Positions 25,402 to 33,403 of a stretch of DNA of 61,515 bases are shown piece after piece. Location of the stretch: positions 1 to 61,515 of the IMG/VR virus record IMGVR_UViG_3300034073_004042. The stretch is one strand, 5' to 3'. The stretch is from a virus. The translations under genes were made by a program, and so were the position numbers. The notes below the pieces were generated by a model, which was given only the letters and a program-made list of their open reading frames with translations, had not been told where the DNA came from and did not search any database. The first letter of the stretch is position 1, and each line of letters starts with the position of its first letter.

Positions 25402-25818
25402 TTAATATATCTTAAAAATTATATTTTTCAATTTCGGATCATGACAATCAAAAATTGGTATATCAATATTTATTGTTTCTGTCAATTTTTTAATAATAGG
25501 AACTTGATGTATATCATTTGGTAATAATCCAATTTCATTATTATCAGAAGACTTATAGACACCTGCTCTATCTGGAGAAAATTTAAAAGTCCAGACGCTA
25601 TTTTTACCTTTATATAAGGAGCCAAATCCTAAATCTTTTATATCTACTGTTTCTACTGTTGGTCCAAAATCATAATTAATAATAGATTTAATTTCTAGGC
25701 ATTGAAGTAATGTAATAAAGTTTTTATGCTGATTAAATGCTATATTTAATTCATCACTGTCTCTTCTTACGTTAGTCTGCGTAATATCAATAAGTGTTTT
25801 TATTTCTATGTATTCCAT
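25402..25818 (-). CDS. Hypothetical T4-like phage protein (138 aa)
   Basis: The product begins MEYIEIKTLIDITQTNVRRD, a pattern (IKTLIDIT-T-VxR) I recognise from uncharacterised genes of aquatic T4-like phages. It also has FNQHKNFITLLQCLEIKS, and the rest is beta-rich. The SD AAGG precedes the ATG. The function is unknown. Confidence 0.65.
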   Translation of the reverse strand: MEYIEIKTLIDITQTNVRRDSDELNIAFNQHKNFITLLQCLEIKSIINYDFGPTVETVDIKDLGFGSLYKGKNSVWTFKFSPDRAGVYKSSDNNEIGLLPNDIHQVPIIKKLTETINIDIPIFDCHDPKLKNIIFKIY

Positions 25819-25858
25819 AATATACCTTGTTAATTTTTAGATATTTATGGAAAAAAGA

Positions 25859-25883
25859 AAAGGGGTATATAAAATACCCCTTT
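25859..25883 (-). terminator. Rho-independent terminator
   Basis: A 10-base perfect stem AAAGGGGTAT/ATACCCCTTT around ATAAA is followed on the minus strand by CTTTTTTCC-like T-rich sequence. It ends transcription of the gene at 25909-26340. Confidence 0.8.
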
Positions 25884-25908
25884 GATTAATTTAACTTAGT
25901 TAATTAAA

Positions 25909-26340
25909 TTAGGAAATTACGAATGCAGCACCGGCTGCAACTGTTGTTCCAGATACATCCATTGTGCTACCACCAGCAGTAGGAACTGCGGTGCCTAGAG
26001 CACGAATGATCTCTTGTAAACCAGGCTGGGTTGCGCTACCAGTCGTAGCAGCAAATGTTGCGTGTCCATCTACAATTAGATGAATAACACCACCACTTGA
26101 TGCTGGAACATAGTAAGCCAAAATACCACTTGGGCAAACTCTTAGGATGGTCTCAACAACTCCACCTAAACCACCATTTACACCAGCAGCCATTTCACCC
26201 TGTAGATCTTGGGCTGAAGCACTACCATTCTTTACTGTTACTAAGAAAAACTTTAAATTTCCACCAAGTTGGGCACCAGCAACGCCGTTGATAACGCCTT
26301 CTACACCAACTCCACCGTGAACTCTATCTATTCCTGCCAT
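25909..26340 (-). CDS. Gly/Ala-rich structural protein, probably head decoration
   Basis: The 143-residue product (MAGIDRVHGGVGVEGVINGV) is compact, rich in Gly, Ala and Val, and almost free of charged residues in the C-terminal half. It has a strong SD (AAGGAGAAATAAA), TAAATA-type late sequence upstream and its own terminator, so it is likely an abundant late protein. Similar MAGIxR-starting proteins occur in T4-like aquatic phages as virion proteins. The decoration role is inferred. Confidence 0.6.
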   Translation of the reverse strand: MAGIDRVHGGVGVEGVINGVAGAQLGGNLKFFLVTVKNGSASAQDLQGEMAAGVNGGLGGVVETILRVCPSGILAYYVPASSGGVIHLIVDGHATFAATTGSATQPGLQEIIRALGTAVPTAGGSTMDVSGTTVAAGAAFVIS

Positions 26341-26422
26341 TTTATTTCTCCTTAAATCTTTTTATCTGTTGGCTAACAGATTTTCATATGATTATTTAGT
26401 AAAAAATTTAAAAAATACGGTT

Positions 26423-26722
26423 TTAGGAATCATTTTTCAAATTACCATCTATAACTTTAAGACGTTTCTTAGTTTCTTTATCTTCTTTAATTCGTTTGAT
26501 TCCTCTTACGAATTTGGCAGAATTATAAGTTCGTATACTTCCTATTAATCTTTTCTCAAGTTCAAAAGATTCTTCTTCACTATAAGTTTCTTTTATTAAT
26601 TTTAATAAATTTATCGCACCATCAATAATATGTAAAGCTCTTGATTCTATTATATCTTCATTATTCTTTTTTATGTTAATAGAATTTAATTCTTCAAGTA
26701 TACTACGAGTCGTTTTTTTCAA
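26423..26722 (-). CDS. Hypothetical helical protein starting with TTG
   Basis: The 99-residue product starts at TTG (26722), preceded by the SD AAGGAT at suitable distance. The frame begins [M]KKTTRSILEELNSINIKKN and has a helical body (IIESRALHIIDGAINLLKLI) with an RR-K rich end. It belongs by pattern to uncharacterised T4-like phage proteins. I-L-E near the start could be a protease site. An AATAAATA box lies about 20 bases upstream. Confidence 0.6.
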   Translation of the reverse strand: MKKTTRSILEELNSINIKKNNEDIIESRALHIIDGAINLLKLIKETYSEEESFELEKRLIGSIRTYNSAKFVRGIKRIKEDKETKKRLKVIDGNLKNDS

Positions 26723-26811
26723 GATATAATCCTTTTCTAATATTTATTTTAATAGGTTAATATTATAATACATTTACAATAAAAATAAAATTGTTGCACT
26801 GCACAAAATTT

Positions 26812-26845
26812 TATAAATATGATATAATCATCACAAGTGATTATA
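26812..26845 (+). promoter_or_regulatory. Late box followed by -10-like sequence in an inverted repeat
   Basis: TATAAATA (26812-26819) is followed by TATAAT (26823-26828). An 8-base inverted repeat TATAATCA/TGATTATA (26823-26830 and 26838-26845) includes the TATAAT. It could be an operator or a hairpin at the 5' end of the mRNA for the two small genes. Confidence 0.5.
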
Positions 26846-26861
26846 TTAAGAGGAACACACA

Positions 26862-27035
26862 ATGTTTAAGACAATAACAGATAAGTTAAAAAATATTTTT
26901 AAAAGCACCTCACACGGTGATTCTCTAAAAGAATATATAATATACAACAATCCTAAATCTACAGCTGATATAGAATTACTAGAAAAACAGTGGGCATATA
27001 AAAGCTTTCAAAATAATAATAGGAGTTGGTTATGA
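26862..27035 (+). CDS. Small hypothetical protein (57 aa)
   Basis: ATG at 26862 follows AGAGGAACACACA. The product MFKTITDKLKNIFKSTSHGD ends in DIELLEKQWAYKSFQNNNRS, which resembles short DUF3563-type proteins in beta-proteobacteria and phages, though I hold this loosely. Its stop overlaps the next ATG (ATGA). Confidence 0.6.
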   Translation: MFKTITDKLKNIFKSTSHGDSLKEYIIYNNPKSTADIELLEKQWAYKSFQNNNRSWL

Positions 27036-27127
27036 TTATATTTAAAAAAATAGGAGAATTCATAGTATGTTGGGGAGAAATGATATACGAGTATCGTAAA
27101 TATCATAAAATGCATGGTATGTATTAA
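27032..27127 (+). CDS. Very small membrane-like protein (31 aa)
   Basis: The frame overlaps the preceding stop by four bases and has an SD AGGAG. The product MIIFKKIGEFIVCWGEMIYE then YRKYHKMHGMY is amphipathic, so a membrane-associated helix is likely. No function is known. Confidence 0.55.
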   Translation: MIIFKKIGEFIVCWGEMIYEYRKYHKMHGMY

Positions 27128-27133
27128 ATGCAG

Positions 27134-27162
27134 TTGACAAGGTAGTCAACCTGTATTATAAT
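27134..27162 (+). promoter_or_regulatory. Perfect sigma-70 consensus promoter
   Basis: TTGACA (27134-27139), a 17-base spacer and TATAAT (27157-27162) match the full consensus, about 50 bases before the ATG at 27216. This suggests strong host-polymerase transcription at an early stage. Confidence 0.9.
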
Positions 27163-27215
27163 AGTACCTGTTACACAACATGGTAACACAGACATTCACA
27201 CAGAAGGAGAAAAAT

Positions 27216-27491
27216 ATGTCTAAAGATAGTTTTACTAATAACATGCCTCAGTTCAAGGTAAATCAATCACGTAACGGATATGAAATCCGTACTGATTTGT
27301 TACATATGGCTAAGGATCTTGTTACTGCTGAATACAGTATGAAGTTTAGTGGCTGGGAAATGACAGCAAAACGAGATGATAAAACCAATCAAATCGTTTC
27401 AACTGTTGAAATGCCAAAATTTCCTGGTATTGAACAAGTGCTCGAAACAGCCGAAAAGATGTATCAGTTCGTTTCCGCAAAATCAAAGTGA
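27216..27491 (+). CDS. Conserved small phage protein (91 aa)
   Basis: ATG 27216 is chosen because the SD AGAAGGAG precedes it; an in-frame ATG at 27180 lacks one. The product contains NGYEIRTDLLHMAKDL and FPGIEQVLETAEKMYQFV, a conserved pattern in T4-like aquatic phages. The function is unknown. It is a single gene between a consensus sigma-70 promoter and a strong terminator, so it is probably abundant early. Confidence 0.75.
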   Translation: MSKDSFTNNMPQFKVNQSRNGYEIRTDLLHMAKDLVTAEYSMKFSGWEMTAKRDDKTNQIVSTVEMPKFPGIEQVLETAEKMYQFVSAKSK

Positions 27492-27550
27492 TTCATTAAT
27501 CAAACGATTGTAATTTTATAAAACATTCCTTTTAAGGCTTAGCCTTTTTA

Positions 27551-27578
27551 AATCCCCGAATTTTCGGGGATTTTTTTT
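27551..27578 (+). terminator. Rho-independent terminator
   Basis: A 9-10 base stem AATCCCCGAA/TTCGGGGATT with a small loop is followed by six or more T. It works on the plus strand only and ends at the stop of the convergent gene. Confidence 0.9.
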
Positions 27579-30573
27579 ATATTTTTCTGATTAAACTTTT
27601 TAGTCTACTTAATTCTTCATTGGATTCATTCATTGGGAATCCTAATCTCTTTGCTAAAGCCTGATCTTCTGGATCTTTAAAGTATGATACTGGTGGTTTT
27701 GGTCCACCTACTTTTCTCACCATATTGTTTAATATATATGGATCTTGTATATTGGGGTTTCCACCATCTTTTGTCAACCACTGTTTTTGTGGTTCAGTGA
27801 AATTAAAACCTTGACCAGCAGTGTTTTGAGCGGGAGGGGTCTGTGGACTTTGCTGTTGCTGTTGTACTGGTTGAGATCTTGCCTGTTGTTGAGTAGCTAG
27901 TTGAGTAATTTGTTGATTTACTTGATCGTTAGTTAAATTGGCAATACTAGCCCTTGGTTGACCTAAATCAACTGTGGGAAATCCTATTCTTTTAGCTATC
28001 GCTTGATCATCAGGATCTTTAAAGTATGATACAGGAGGCATTGGACCACCTGCTCTCTTGACCATATTCCATATAATATATGGATCTTGTATATTGGGTT
28101 TCCCACCACTTCTATACAACCATTCCTTTTGTGCATCAGTGAAATTAAAACCTTGTGGCGTAGTTCTTTGTACAAAATCTGGTGCTAATGCAGAACCTTG
28201 TTGCACAGATGCCCCTAGGTTTCCTGTAGATAATTGTGATCCACCTGTTTTAAGACCAGTACCAGACGGAGGTGTAGAAACAGCTTGTCTTTCTGGTTGT
28301 GACGTTGTATTAACAGTTGCTACATCACCCGGTCTTGAAGTTACCTGTGCTGGTGGTAAGTTTGTAGTTCTACTTATAATATCTCTCTCATACTGTTCAT
28401 TATCATCGTATGGTAAGTTCGTAGTTCTACTTATAATATCTCTCTCATACTGTTCCCCATCATCGGATACTGTAGCATTAGATGGAGTACCACCAGCAGC
28501 AGTAGTATCAGTCGGAGATCCATATCCATAAGTATACTGATCGATTGTATCACCACCACCAGTATCACCAGCAGCAGTAGTAGTACCACCAGCAGCAGTA
28601 CTACCAGCAGTACCACCAGCAGTACCACCAGTATTTGAACCTTGAGCTTGATCAGAACCTCCACTAGTTAGTGCCGCAGCACCAACTGTTGCCGCCCCCG
28701 CTGCTAATGCACCGTTATCACTAATTCTTCCAACTTGAACAGGAGTAGGCGGTGCGCCAGTAGTAGTTTGCATAGGAGCAGTAGCAGTACCAGCGGCACG
28801 TCCACCACCAGTGCCAGCACCACCAGCAGCACCACCGGTAGCAGTACCACCGGCAGCACCACCGGTACGTCCACCGGCAGCAATAGTACCAGCAGCACCG
28901 CCAGCAACAGTACCAGCAGTACCAATAGCACCACCACCAGTACCACCAGCACCAGTACTACCACCAGCAGCGCCAACACGTCCAGCAGCACTAGTACCAC
29001 CACCAGCACCGGTACCACCAGCAGTACCACCACGTCCAGCAGCACCAGCAGCACCAGTACCACCACCAGTGCTCAGACTAAAAGGATTACTTGAGGCCCT
29101 TACAGCAGCGTTTGGATTATTAGCTTGGGCAATTACAGCAGCTTCCCCTGGAGTTCTTGCACCCTTTCCTGCATTTTGTTGTACGATTATACCACCAGGT
29201 GTGGTAGTGGTACCAACAGTACCACCAGCAGTAGGAGTAGTAGCAGCAGGAGTAGTAGCAGGAGTAACAGGCCTAGCAGGGGCAGGAACAGCAGAAGCAT
29301 CTGCTGCTCTTGCAGCGGCTTGTTGCTTTCTTATTCTTTCTGCTTCTCTTTCAGCAGTCCCCCAGATAGCCGGAGGTGAACCTCCAGTTGCAGCACCTGC
29401 TGCTGGGGTTTTACCTGCGTTTTTGGCAGCATCTACTGCTGCATCTGCGGCTTTAGTTCCAGCTTTTACAGCATCTGTGGCTTTATCGCTATTTCTAACT
29501 ATTTTAATATCATTTAATAAATCATAAAGATCAACTATCGTGTTTAATTTTTTAGCACCTGGAAAACTTGGGGGAATACGTGGTAGTTGTACAGCCGCCT
29601 CATCAATAAATTTTAATTCATTTCTTAAAAAATCTATTTGATCTGATTCTGAAATTGGTTTTAATTTTTTCAAATGCTGATCAGGTGTTTCATTTTTATA
29701 TCTAGTTGAATATTGATCAACTTTTCCTGTACGAGGATTTTTCCAAGTAAATGTTGGTTGACCAGCTTTTCTAGCATTAAAGAATGCTCTCTCAAAATCA
29801 GACATTTTCTTTGGAGTTTGTGCTGGTGTTGGAGTTGACGCAGAAGGTGTAGGTTGGCTGGTAGCAGCAGCGGATGTACTAGGTGTATTTGGCAATAATG
29901 CACTACCACCTCCAGCTACAGTACCAGCAATTGCTCCAGTTCTAGCCCAATCTTTTGCACCTAATCCAGTTGATTGAGGAGGAGTAACAACTGATCTACC
30001 GACAGGAGCTTTTGCATTAGGATCTATTGGTGGTACATTATCTGCTCTAGTTTTAATGTCTTTTACATCGTCTGGTTTTACAGAAGATGGACTAAATTTA
30101 CCAGTAGCTGGGTTTCTGCTGGTAGACATCATTGGGGCTATTTTTCTAGCTAATTTAAGAACTTCATTTACATCAATATCATCTTCTTCAGAAATAACTG
30201 GAGGGTTTTCTGGATCTTCTTGCTCTGGAGGCACATAATTTGGAGATCCAGGTCTATTATCATTGTAATAATCTAATGCCATACCAACAGGCATTGTTAC
30301 CGGATTGGTATACGCGGCACCAGATAAAACTGATATAACTGCACCACTTCTATCACCTGCTTGCCATCTATTCCATGCATCCATAAAACTAAGTGCTGTT
30401 CCCACTCCACCTAAAAATTTAGCACCAAATTTGCCAGCGTTCTTGGCAATAGTTTTTCCTCTTGAAGCAGGAGGAGCAGTCGTAGCAGCAACACCACCAT
30501 TTTCATTTAATATTTTAGAATTATTTTTATCAATCTCTTTTATAGTGTCAACTAAACTGTTCCAATTATTCAT
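27577..30573 (-). CDS. Large low-complexity structural or internal protein (998 aa)
   Basis: I place the start at ATG 30573 (MNNWNSLVDTIKEIDKNNSK) because upstream codons overlap another gene. An N-terminal hydrophobic Gly/Ala stretch is followed by Pro/Thr/Ala-rich linkers and a long Gly/Ala/Thr-rich block encoded by about 28790-29075. There is a 19-residue tandem duplication (DDNEQYERDIISRTTNLP) and two copies of a domain starting QGFNFT and including PNIQDPYI and PPVSYFKDP. The C-terminus ELSRLKSLIRKI resembles other T4-like head proteins. ILNE near residue 25 could be a prohead protease site. The function is unknown. Confidence 0.7.
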   Translation of the reverse strand: MNNWNSLVDTIKEIDKNNSKILNENGGVAATTAPPASRGKTIAKNAGKFGAKFLGGVGTALSFMDAWNRWQAGDRSGAVISVLSGAAYTNPVTMPVGMALDYYNDNRPGSPNYVPPEQEDPENPPVISEEDDIDVNEVLKLARKIAPMMSTSRNPATGKFSPSSVKPDDVKDIKTRADNVPPIDPNAKAPVGRSVVTPPQSTGLGAKDWARTGAIAGTVAGGGSALLPNTPSTSAAATSQPTPSASTPTPAQTPKKMSDFERAFFNARKAGQPTFTWKNPRTGKVDQYSTRYKNETPDQHLKKLKPISESDQIDFLRNELKFIDEAAVQLPRIPPSFPGAKKLNTIVDLYDLLNDIKIVRNSDKATDAVKAGTKAADAAVDAAKNAGKTPAAGAATGGSPPAIWGTAEREAERIRKQQAAARAADASAVPAPARPVTPATTPAATTPTAGGTVGTTTTPGGIIVQQNAGKGARTPGEAAVIAQANNPNAAVRASSNPFSLSTGGGTGAAGAAGRGGTAGGTGAGGGTSAAGRVGAAGGSTGAGGTGGGAIGTAGTVAGGAAGTIAAGGRTGGAAGGTATGGAAGGAGTGGGRAAGTATAPMQTTTGAPPTPVQVGRISDNGALAAGAATVGAAALTSGGSDQAQGSNTGGTAGGTAGSTAAGGTTTAAGDTGGGDTIDQYTYGYGSPTDTTAAGGTPSNATVSDDGEQYERDIISRTTNLPYDDNEQYERDIISRTTNLPPAQVTSRPGDVATVNTTSQPERQAVSTPPSGTGLKTGGSQLSTGNLGASVQQGSALAPDFVQRTTPQGFNFTDAQKEWLYRSGGKPNIQDPYIIWNMVKRAGGPMPPVSYFKDPDDQAIAKRIGFPTVDLGQPRASIANLTNDQVNQQITQLATQQQARSQPVQQQQQSPQTPPAQNTAGQGFNFTEPQKQWLTKDGGNPNIQDPYILNNMVRKVGGPKPPVSYFKDPEDQALAKRLGFPMNESNEELSRLKSLIRKI
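28354..28467 (-). repeat. 57-bp direct tandem duplication
   Basis: Two copies of a 57-base unit start at 28354 and 28411, differing at a few positions, and encode the 19-residue repeat in the low-complexity protein. Confidence 0.85.
28790..29075 (-). repeat. Gly/Ala/Thr low-complexity coding repeat
   Basis: A run of accacc/agcagc trinucleotide-type repeats encodes mostly Gly, Ala and Thr with scattered Arg. A shorter one lies at about 28490-28640. Such tracts are prone to slippage and can change length between isolates. Confidence 0.8.
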
Positions 30574-30583
30574 GATGTAATCC

Positions 30584-31390
30584 TTAATAGTCAATATAAT
30601 TCTTAAATTCATCTGGGTCAGATGATGCTTGATAAAATACAATATCCTGTGTATCGAATTGTATTCCATTTTTTTTCTGCCAACTATATCCACCACCAGT
30701 TTCATATATATGATATGGTATATCTATTGTGTAAACACCTTCAGAAAACTTGGCAGCAACGTATACATGTTGTTCATATGAGCAACTTACCGTTGTACAT
30801 TCAATTCCTTTATTACTTAGTATTTCACATACATCATCTGCTATAAGATGACATATTCCACCACCAGCATAGGTATCAACGTCTTCTTCATCCCAATCAT
30901 CATATGTTTTTTGAACTTTAATCAAAACACTTGGCATCAATGATTTTGCCAATTGTACAGATGGTAAATTCTCATTTTCATCGTCTTCTAAACTTTCAAC
31001 CAATGGTTTGCTTTTTATATATTCTGGATACTTTTTATTGAATATTCTCATTACTACACCAGCAATTTCATTGGCTTGATTTTCTTGAGGGCTACCTGTT
31101 CTACCACTATCATTATCTAATTCATCATTAATGTCTTGTTTATAATGAACTAGTTCATGTGCTATAGTTCGTAAAATGTCAACAGGATGTCTATTAGCTA
31201 AACCAACATGCAATGTTTTTGCATTGATATCATATTTTCCAAAAGTTGGTTGATCCGGACTATCAATTTCTTTTGAAATTTTTATTTTAGGTAAAGAATC
31301 TATACCTATAACTTTTTTTGCAATAGGCTTAAATTTGTTGAAAATATCAACGAAATCATTTTTGTTTTCAACAAGTTCTCTATATCTCAT
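30584..31390 (-). CDS. Capsid-leader protein: HExxH metallopeptidase joined to a Cys-His-Asp domain
   Basis: The 268-residue product starts MRYRELVENKND with a leader and L-V-E site. A zinc peptidase-like domain carries IAHELVHYKQ and a downstream ENQANEIAG Glu. After a second L-V-E (PLVESLEDDE), a papain- or transglutaminase-like fold has Cys in GGGICHLIAD, His in YEQHVYVAA and Asp in YTIDIPYH. I read this as two enzymes separated by a cleavable linker. The start lies five bases behind a perfect TATAAATA. Catalytic activity is inferred. Confidence 0.75.
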   Translation of the reverse strand: MRYRELVENKNDFVDIFNKFKPIAKKVIGIDSLPKIKISKEIDSPDQPTFGKYDINAKTLHVGLANRHPVDILRTIAHELVHYKQDINDELDNDSGRTGSPQENQANEIAGVVMRIFNKKYPEYIKSKPLVESLEDDENENLPSVQLAKSLMPSVLIKVQKTYDDWDEEDVDTYAGGGICHLIADDVCEILSNKGIECTTVSCSYEQHVYVAAKFSEGVYTIDIPYHIYETGGGYSWQKKNGIQFDTQDIVFYQASSDPDEFKNYIDY

Positions 31391-31395
31391 GAATT

Positions 31396-31403
31396 TATTT
31401 ATA
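31396..31403 (-). promoter_or_regulatory. T4-type late promoter box
   Basis: A perfect TATAAATA on the minus strand ends five bases before the ATG at 31390. Confidence 0.7.
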
Positions 31404-31419
31404 GTTTTAGAAGTAAATG

Positions 31420-31505
31420 CTCACTTTGTAGACAGAATGGCGTTAATGTCTAACTAGCAGCAGCCGCCTCGATACTATCGTAAGTATAACGGTCCTAGAT
31501 AGTAT
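31420..31505. other. Structured intergenic segment with 23S H69-like sequence
   Basis: A GC-richer stretch between two genes holds a long hairpin: ATACTATC (31472-31479) pairs with GATAGTAT (31498-31505) around an 18-base loop. The plus-strand loop region CGTAAGTATAACGGTCCTA differs at one position from the helix 69 region of bacterial 23S rRNA, CGTAACTATAACGGTCCTA as I recall it. An alternative short hairpin ATACT/AGTAT (31472-31487) would compete. There is no T-run, so it is not a simple terminator. Its role is unknown. Confidence 0.4.
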
Positions 31506-31669
31506 TAATATTTCCACACAAAATAAACTGATATCATGCCTATAATTAAAAAAGCAATCCACCAGTTAAAAATAAAAAATAATGAAGTTAAACCAATAAC
31601 CCAAGTTAAATGATAGAGATGGAATTTCCATCCTAAATCATCAACACCAAGTTTGTTTTGCTTCTCCAT
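31505..31669 (-). CDS. Small membrane protein (54 aa)
   Basis: ATG at 31669 lies inside the end of the nuclease gene and opens a 54-codon frame. The product starts MEKQNKLGVDDLGWKFHLYH and continues with two hydrophobic stretches (WVIGLTSLFFIFNWWIAF and IIGMISVYFVW), so it probably spans the membrane twice. The overlap with the preceding gene supports a real gene. The function is unknown. Confidence 0.65.
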   Translation of the reverse strand: MEKQNKLGVDDLGWKFHLYHLTWVIGLTSLFFIFNWWIAFLIIGMISVYFVWKY

Positions 31670-32072
31670 AATATTCTCTAGCTAAACCATTAGCAATTAA
31701 ACCCTGACGAACACTTTGTCCATTTACTAATATATCACCCAACACGCGACCTCCAAACTTATCCCATCCATAAAGAACTACTTGGAATTGTCTTCCCTGT
31801 GCCACAAGTTGTTTGGTATATTGACTAGCCATTTCTCCACGTTGTGCTTCTTGCGCACATTGTGCTCTATGACCTTTTTCTGGAGTATCAACTCCAAATA
31901 TTCTGACGGCCAATTCTGGTTTTAATGGTGCAGGTAAAAATGGAGCAGAAATAACTATAGTATCCCCGTCACTTACTCTTATAATCTGTGTATCATAAAC
32001 CACACCTTTGGGTTGTTTTTGTGCAAATACCAAAAATGGTACGATTAATAATAATGCTAATAGTTTTTTCAT
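31641..32072 (-). CDS. Secreted thermonuclease-like nuclease (SNase family)
   Basis: The 143-residue product has a signal peptide (MKKLLALLLIVPFLVFAQ) and the staphylococcal nuclease fold: VSDGDTIVI for calcium-binding Asp, VRIFGVDTPE with Arg and Glu, and GGRVLGDILVNG with the second catalytic Arg. It would be exported to the periplasm and degrade nucleic acid there. In a phage this could destroy DNA of competitors during entry or help release nucleotides, but this is inference. Confidence 0.85.
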   Translation of the reverse strand: MKKLLALLLIVPFLVFAQKQPKGVVYDTQIIRVSDGDTIVISAPFLPAPLKPELAVRIFGVDTPEKGHRAQCAQEAQRGEMASQYTKQLVAQGRQFQVVLYGWDKFGGRVLGDILVNGQSVRQGLIANGLAREYYGEAKQTWC

Positions 32073-32083
32073 GTCAATCCTCT

Positions 32084-33403
32084 TTAAGTTGTTTCTTCAA
32101 AATTAATGCTGGCCCAGCCTTTTAAATTATTACCACTGTGTTTCATGGCAATAACAAATTCATATCTAGTTCCATCAAATGTGTTTCTTGTAAGTTGGCG
32201 TTGGAATGGAAATTCTGCCAATGAAGGAGAAGAACTAGACTGATTTGAACTTGCAATATAACCAACCTCAACTGTAGTACCAGTGTTTACAAAACCGGTT
32301 GCTGATAAATTATATTCTACACTGCTATCGTCACCTATACTGATCCATGTTCCCCCAGTGGTAATTGATTTAATTAATACTTCCCAACGAAACATTGCTG
32401 ACTCAGCAACTGTTACACTAAAATTTTGTGGGAATACAATAGCACCTAGTCTATCTGCTTTTAATCTAATACTAACCAATGGGTATAAAATTTGAGTTCC
32501 ATTACCACTCATCACATATCCATCTAATCCTGTTCCTATACTCCGTGGACGACCTCTAAGTTCATAACCACCTTCTGAAATAACTGTAGCACATATGTCT
32601 TTTAAAACACTAGTTGAAGTAGTTGCAGTAGTATTTTCTATTTCTGTTCTTATTGGTAAACATGCTGTGGTCATATAGGTAGAAGTAGTTCCTGTTTCAT
32701 TTGCATGATGAAATATATGACAGGGAATAAATTGACCTTTTATAACAAATCCACACTCTACACTACCTACACCCAACCATTCAATATTAATATAAAGTAT
32801 TTGTGATAAACTACTATCCAAAACGATTTTATCTGCTCCTGTTCCGTCTAAGGTAGTTATATTCCAGTTGTCTTTCGCAACTCTTGTTTCTACAACAGAT
32901 CCTGAAATTTTACTTTTTTTAACAAAGTAAACTGTGCTGCCATCTCGTTCTAAATAAATCCCATTATCACTATCAAAATAACCTACACGTTGTCGTAAGC
33001 CAGTTTTAGCAGGACCTAGACAAAATGTTCTCAATATTAATAGACTTTTACCAGGTTGATAAGCAAATACACGATCACTTTCTCTATAGACTGCTGCATT
33101 TGTTTGAGTTCCGATAGATAATGCTACCAAACCTTCATTATTTAAAAATGTGGCGGTACTTAAAGTTCCTGTCGTATAAGTATTAACACGTTCTTGATCG
33201 CTATATCTATAAAAATTATCAAATAAGGTAAATGGTTGACTAACTCTAAATCTACCAAACGCATCACTGGCAGTTGGACCTAATGTTGTTCTTATTATAG
33301 GTTCGCCAAGAACATTATATTCCATTGCTTTATGAAGATCCAACAAGTTACTTTCTTGCGGATGAGCATAATTGGTAGAATTTAAATAACGATCAACTGG
33401 CAT
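32084..33403 (-). CDS. Virion structural protein (fibre or baseplate associated)
   Basis: The 439-residue beta-rich protein has the block FGRFRVSQPFTLFDNFYRY, which I know from structural proteins of aquatic T4-like phages, and continues with repeating beta-strands. It lacks clear enzymatic motifs. It shares one base with the next LamG-type gene. Together with the following genes it builds the adhesin array of the virion. Confidence 0.65.
   Translation of the reverse strand: MPVDRYLNSTNYAHPQESNLLDLHKAMEYNVLGEPIIRTTLGPTASDAFGRFRVSQPFTLFDNFYRYSDQERVNTYTTGTLSTATFLNNEGLVALSIGTQTNAAVYRESDRVFAYQPGKSLLILRTFCLGPAKTGLRQRVGYFDSDNGIYLERDGSTVYFVKKSKISGSVVETRVAKDNWNITTLDGTGADKIVLDSSLSQILYINIEWLGVGSVECGFVIKGQFIPCHIFHHANETGTTSTYMTTACLPIRTEIENTTATTSTSVLKDICATVISEGGYELRGRPRSIGTGLDGYVMSGNGTQILYPLVSIRLKADRLGAIVFPQNFSVTVAESAMFRWEVLIKSITTGGTWISIGDDSSVEYNLSATGFVNTGTTVEVGYIASSNQSSSSPSLAEFPFQRQLTRNTFDGTRYEFVIAMKHSGNNLKGWASINFEETT

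Noticed and set aside
28811-29527. Pro/Ala-rich plus-strand frame of 238 codons opposite the low-complexity protein
   Set aside because: It is the antisense of a Gly/Ala/Thr repeat tract, which avoids stop codons on both strands.
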